From: an archaeon RBG_16_50_20
GTDB lineage: Archaea; Thermoproteota; Bathyarchaeia; 40CM-2-53-6
Direction: 5' to 3'
Assembly (NCBI GenBank): GCA_001768965.1
Contig: MEMY01000027.1
Location: 1-6,102 of the forward strand
Length of the DNA stretch: 6,102 bases
Below the pieces are notes generated by a model, which did no database searches, was not told the DNA's origin, and worked only from the letters and a program-made list of their open reading frames with translations. A program made the position numbers and the translations under genes. The stretch's first letter is position 1; each line of letters starts with the position of its first letter. Positions 6,084 through 6,102 of this stretch are shown here, in pieces.

Positions 6084-6102
6084 GTTCGGGCAATGCATCG
6101 AG

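Noticed and set aside
1..6102. CRISPR array, insertion sequence, tRNA/rRNA or defence genes
   Set aside because: No direct repeat series, terminal inverted repeats, transposase motifs or RNA-gene folds could be seen by reading both strands.

Overview
The window holds one five-gene operon for a peptide/nickel-type (Dpp/Opp family) ABC importer, all on the + strand, followed by one small gene for a putative two-helix membrane protein. The organism is very probably an archaeon. A TTTAAATA TATA-type box stands about 50 bases before the first start codon, with no bacterial -35/-10 pair. The substrate-binding protein has no lipobox cysteine; it has an archaeal pilin-like N-terminus followed by a Thr/Pro linker. 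Starts are a mix of TTG, GTG and ATG, and there is a second BRE+TATA-like element inside the operon. Base composition looks near 50% GC by eye. A TACK-type lineage (Thaumarchaeota/Bathyarchaeia-like) is my best guess, but the lineage cannot be fixed from this sequence alone.

Layout: 1-64 is the promoter and leader with a clear GGAGG ribosome binding site. 65-1810 is the family 5 extracellular substrate-binding protein. 1811-1844 is a 34-base gap without a Shine-Dalgarno site, carrying a candidate internal promoter. 1845-2876 and 2889-3767 are the two inner-membrane permeases (DppB and DppC type). 3778-4728 and 4741-5742 are the two ATPases (DppD and DppF type). Gaps among the last four genes are only 10-12 bases, so they are almost certainly co-transcribed. 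5743-5876 is a 134-base gap without a convincing terminator. 5877-6083 encodes a 68-residue protein with two predicted membrane helices that I do not recognise.

How it works together: the binding protein, anchored outside the membrane by its N-terminal helix, captures a short peptide or similar ligand and docks on the DppB-DppC channel. The DppD-DppF heterodimer hydrolyses ATP to drive import. Both ATPases have complete catalytic motifs and both end in the four-cysteine oligopeptide-transporter C-terminal domain. No regulator, peptidase or other pathway gene is present, so the substrate stays undetermined.

I see no CRISPR array, RNA gene, insertion sequence or defence system. The core operon is a well-known family. 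The points worth a second look are the pilin-like signal on the binding protein, the possible leaderless promoter before dppB, the paired Cys4 domains, the unusual D-loop of the second ATPase, the repeated stop/RBS/start junction, and the small membrane gene with its chain of overlapping mini-ORFs.
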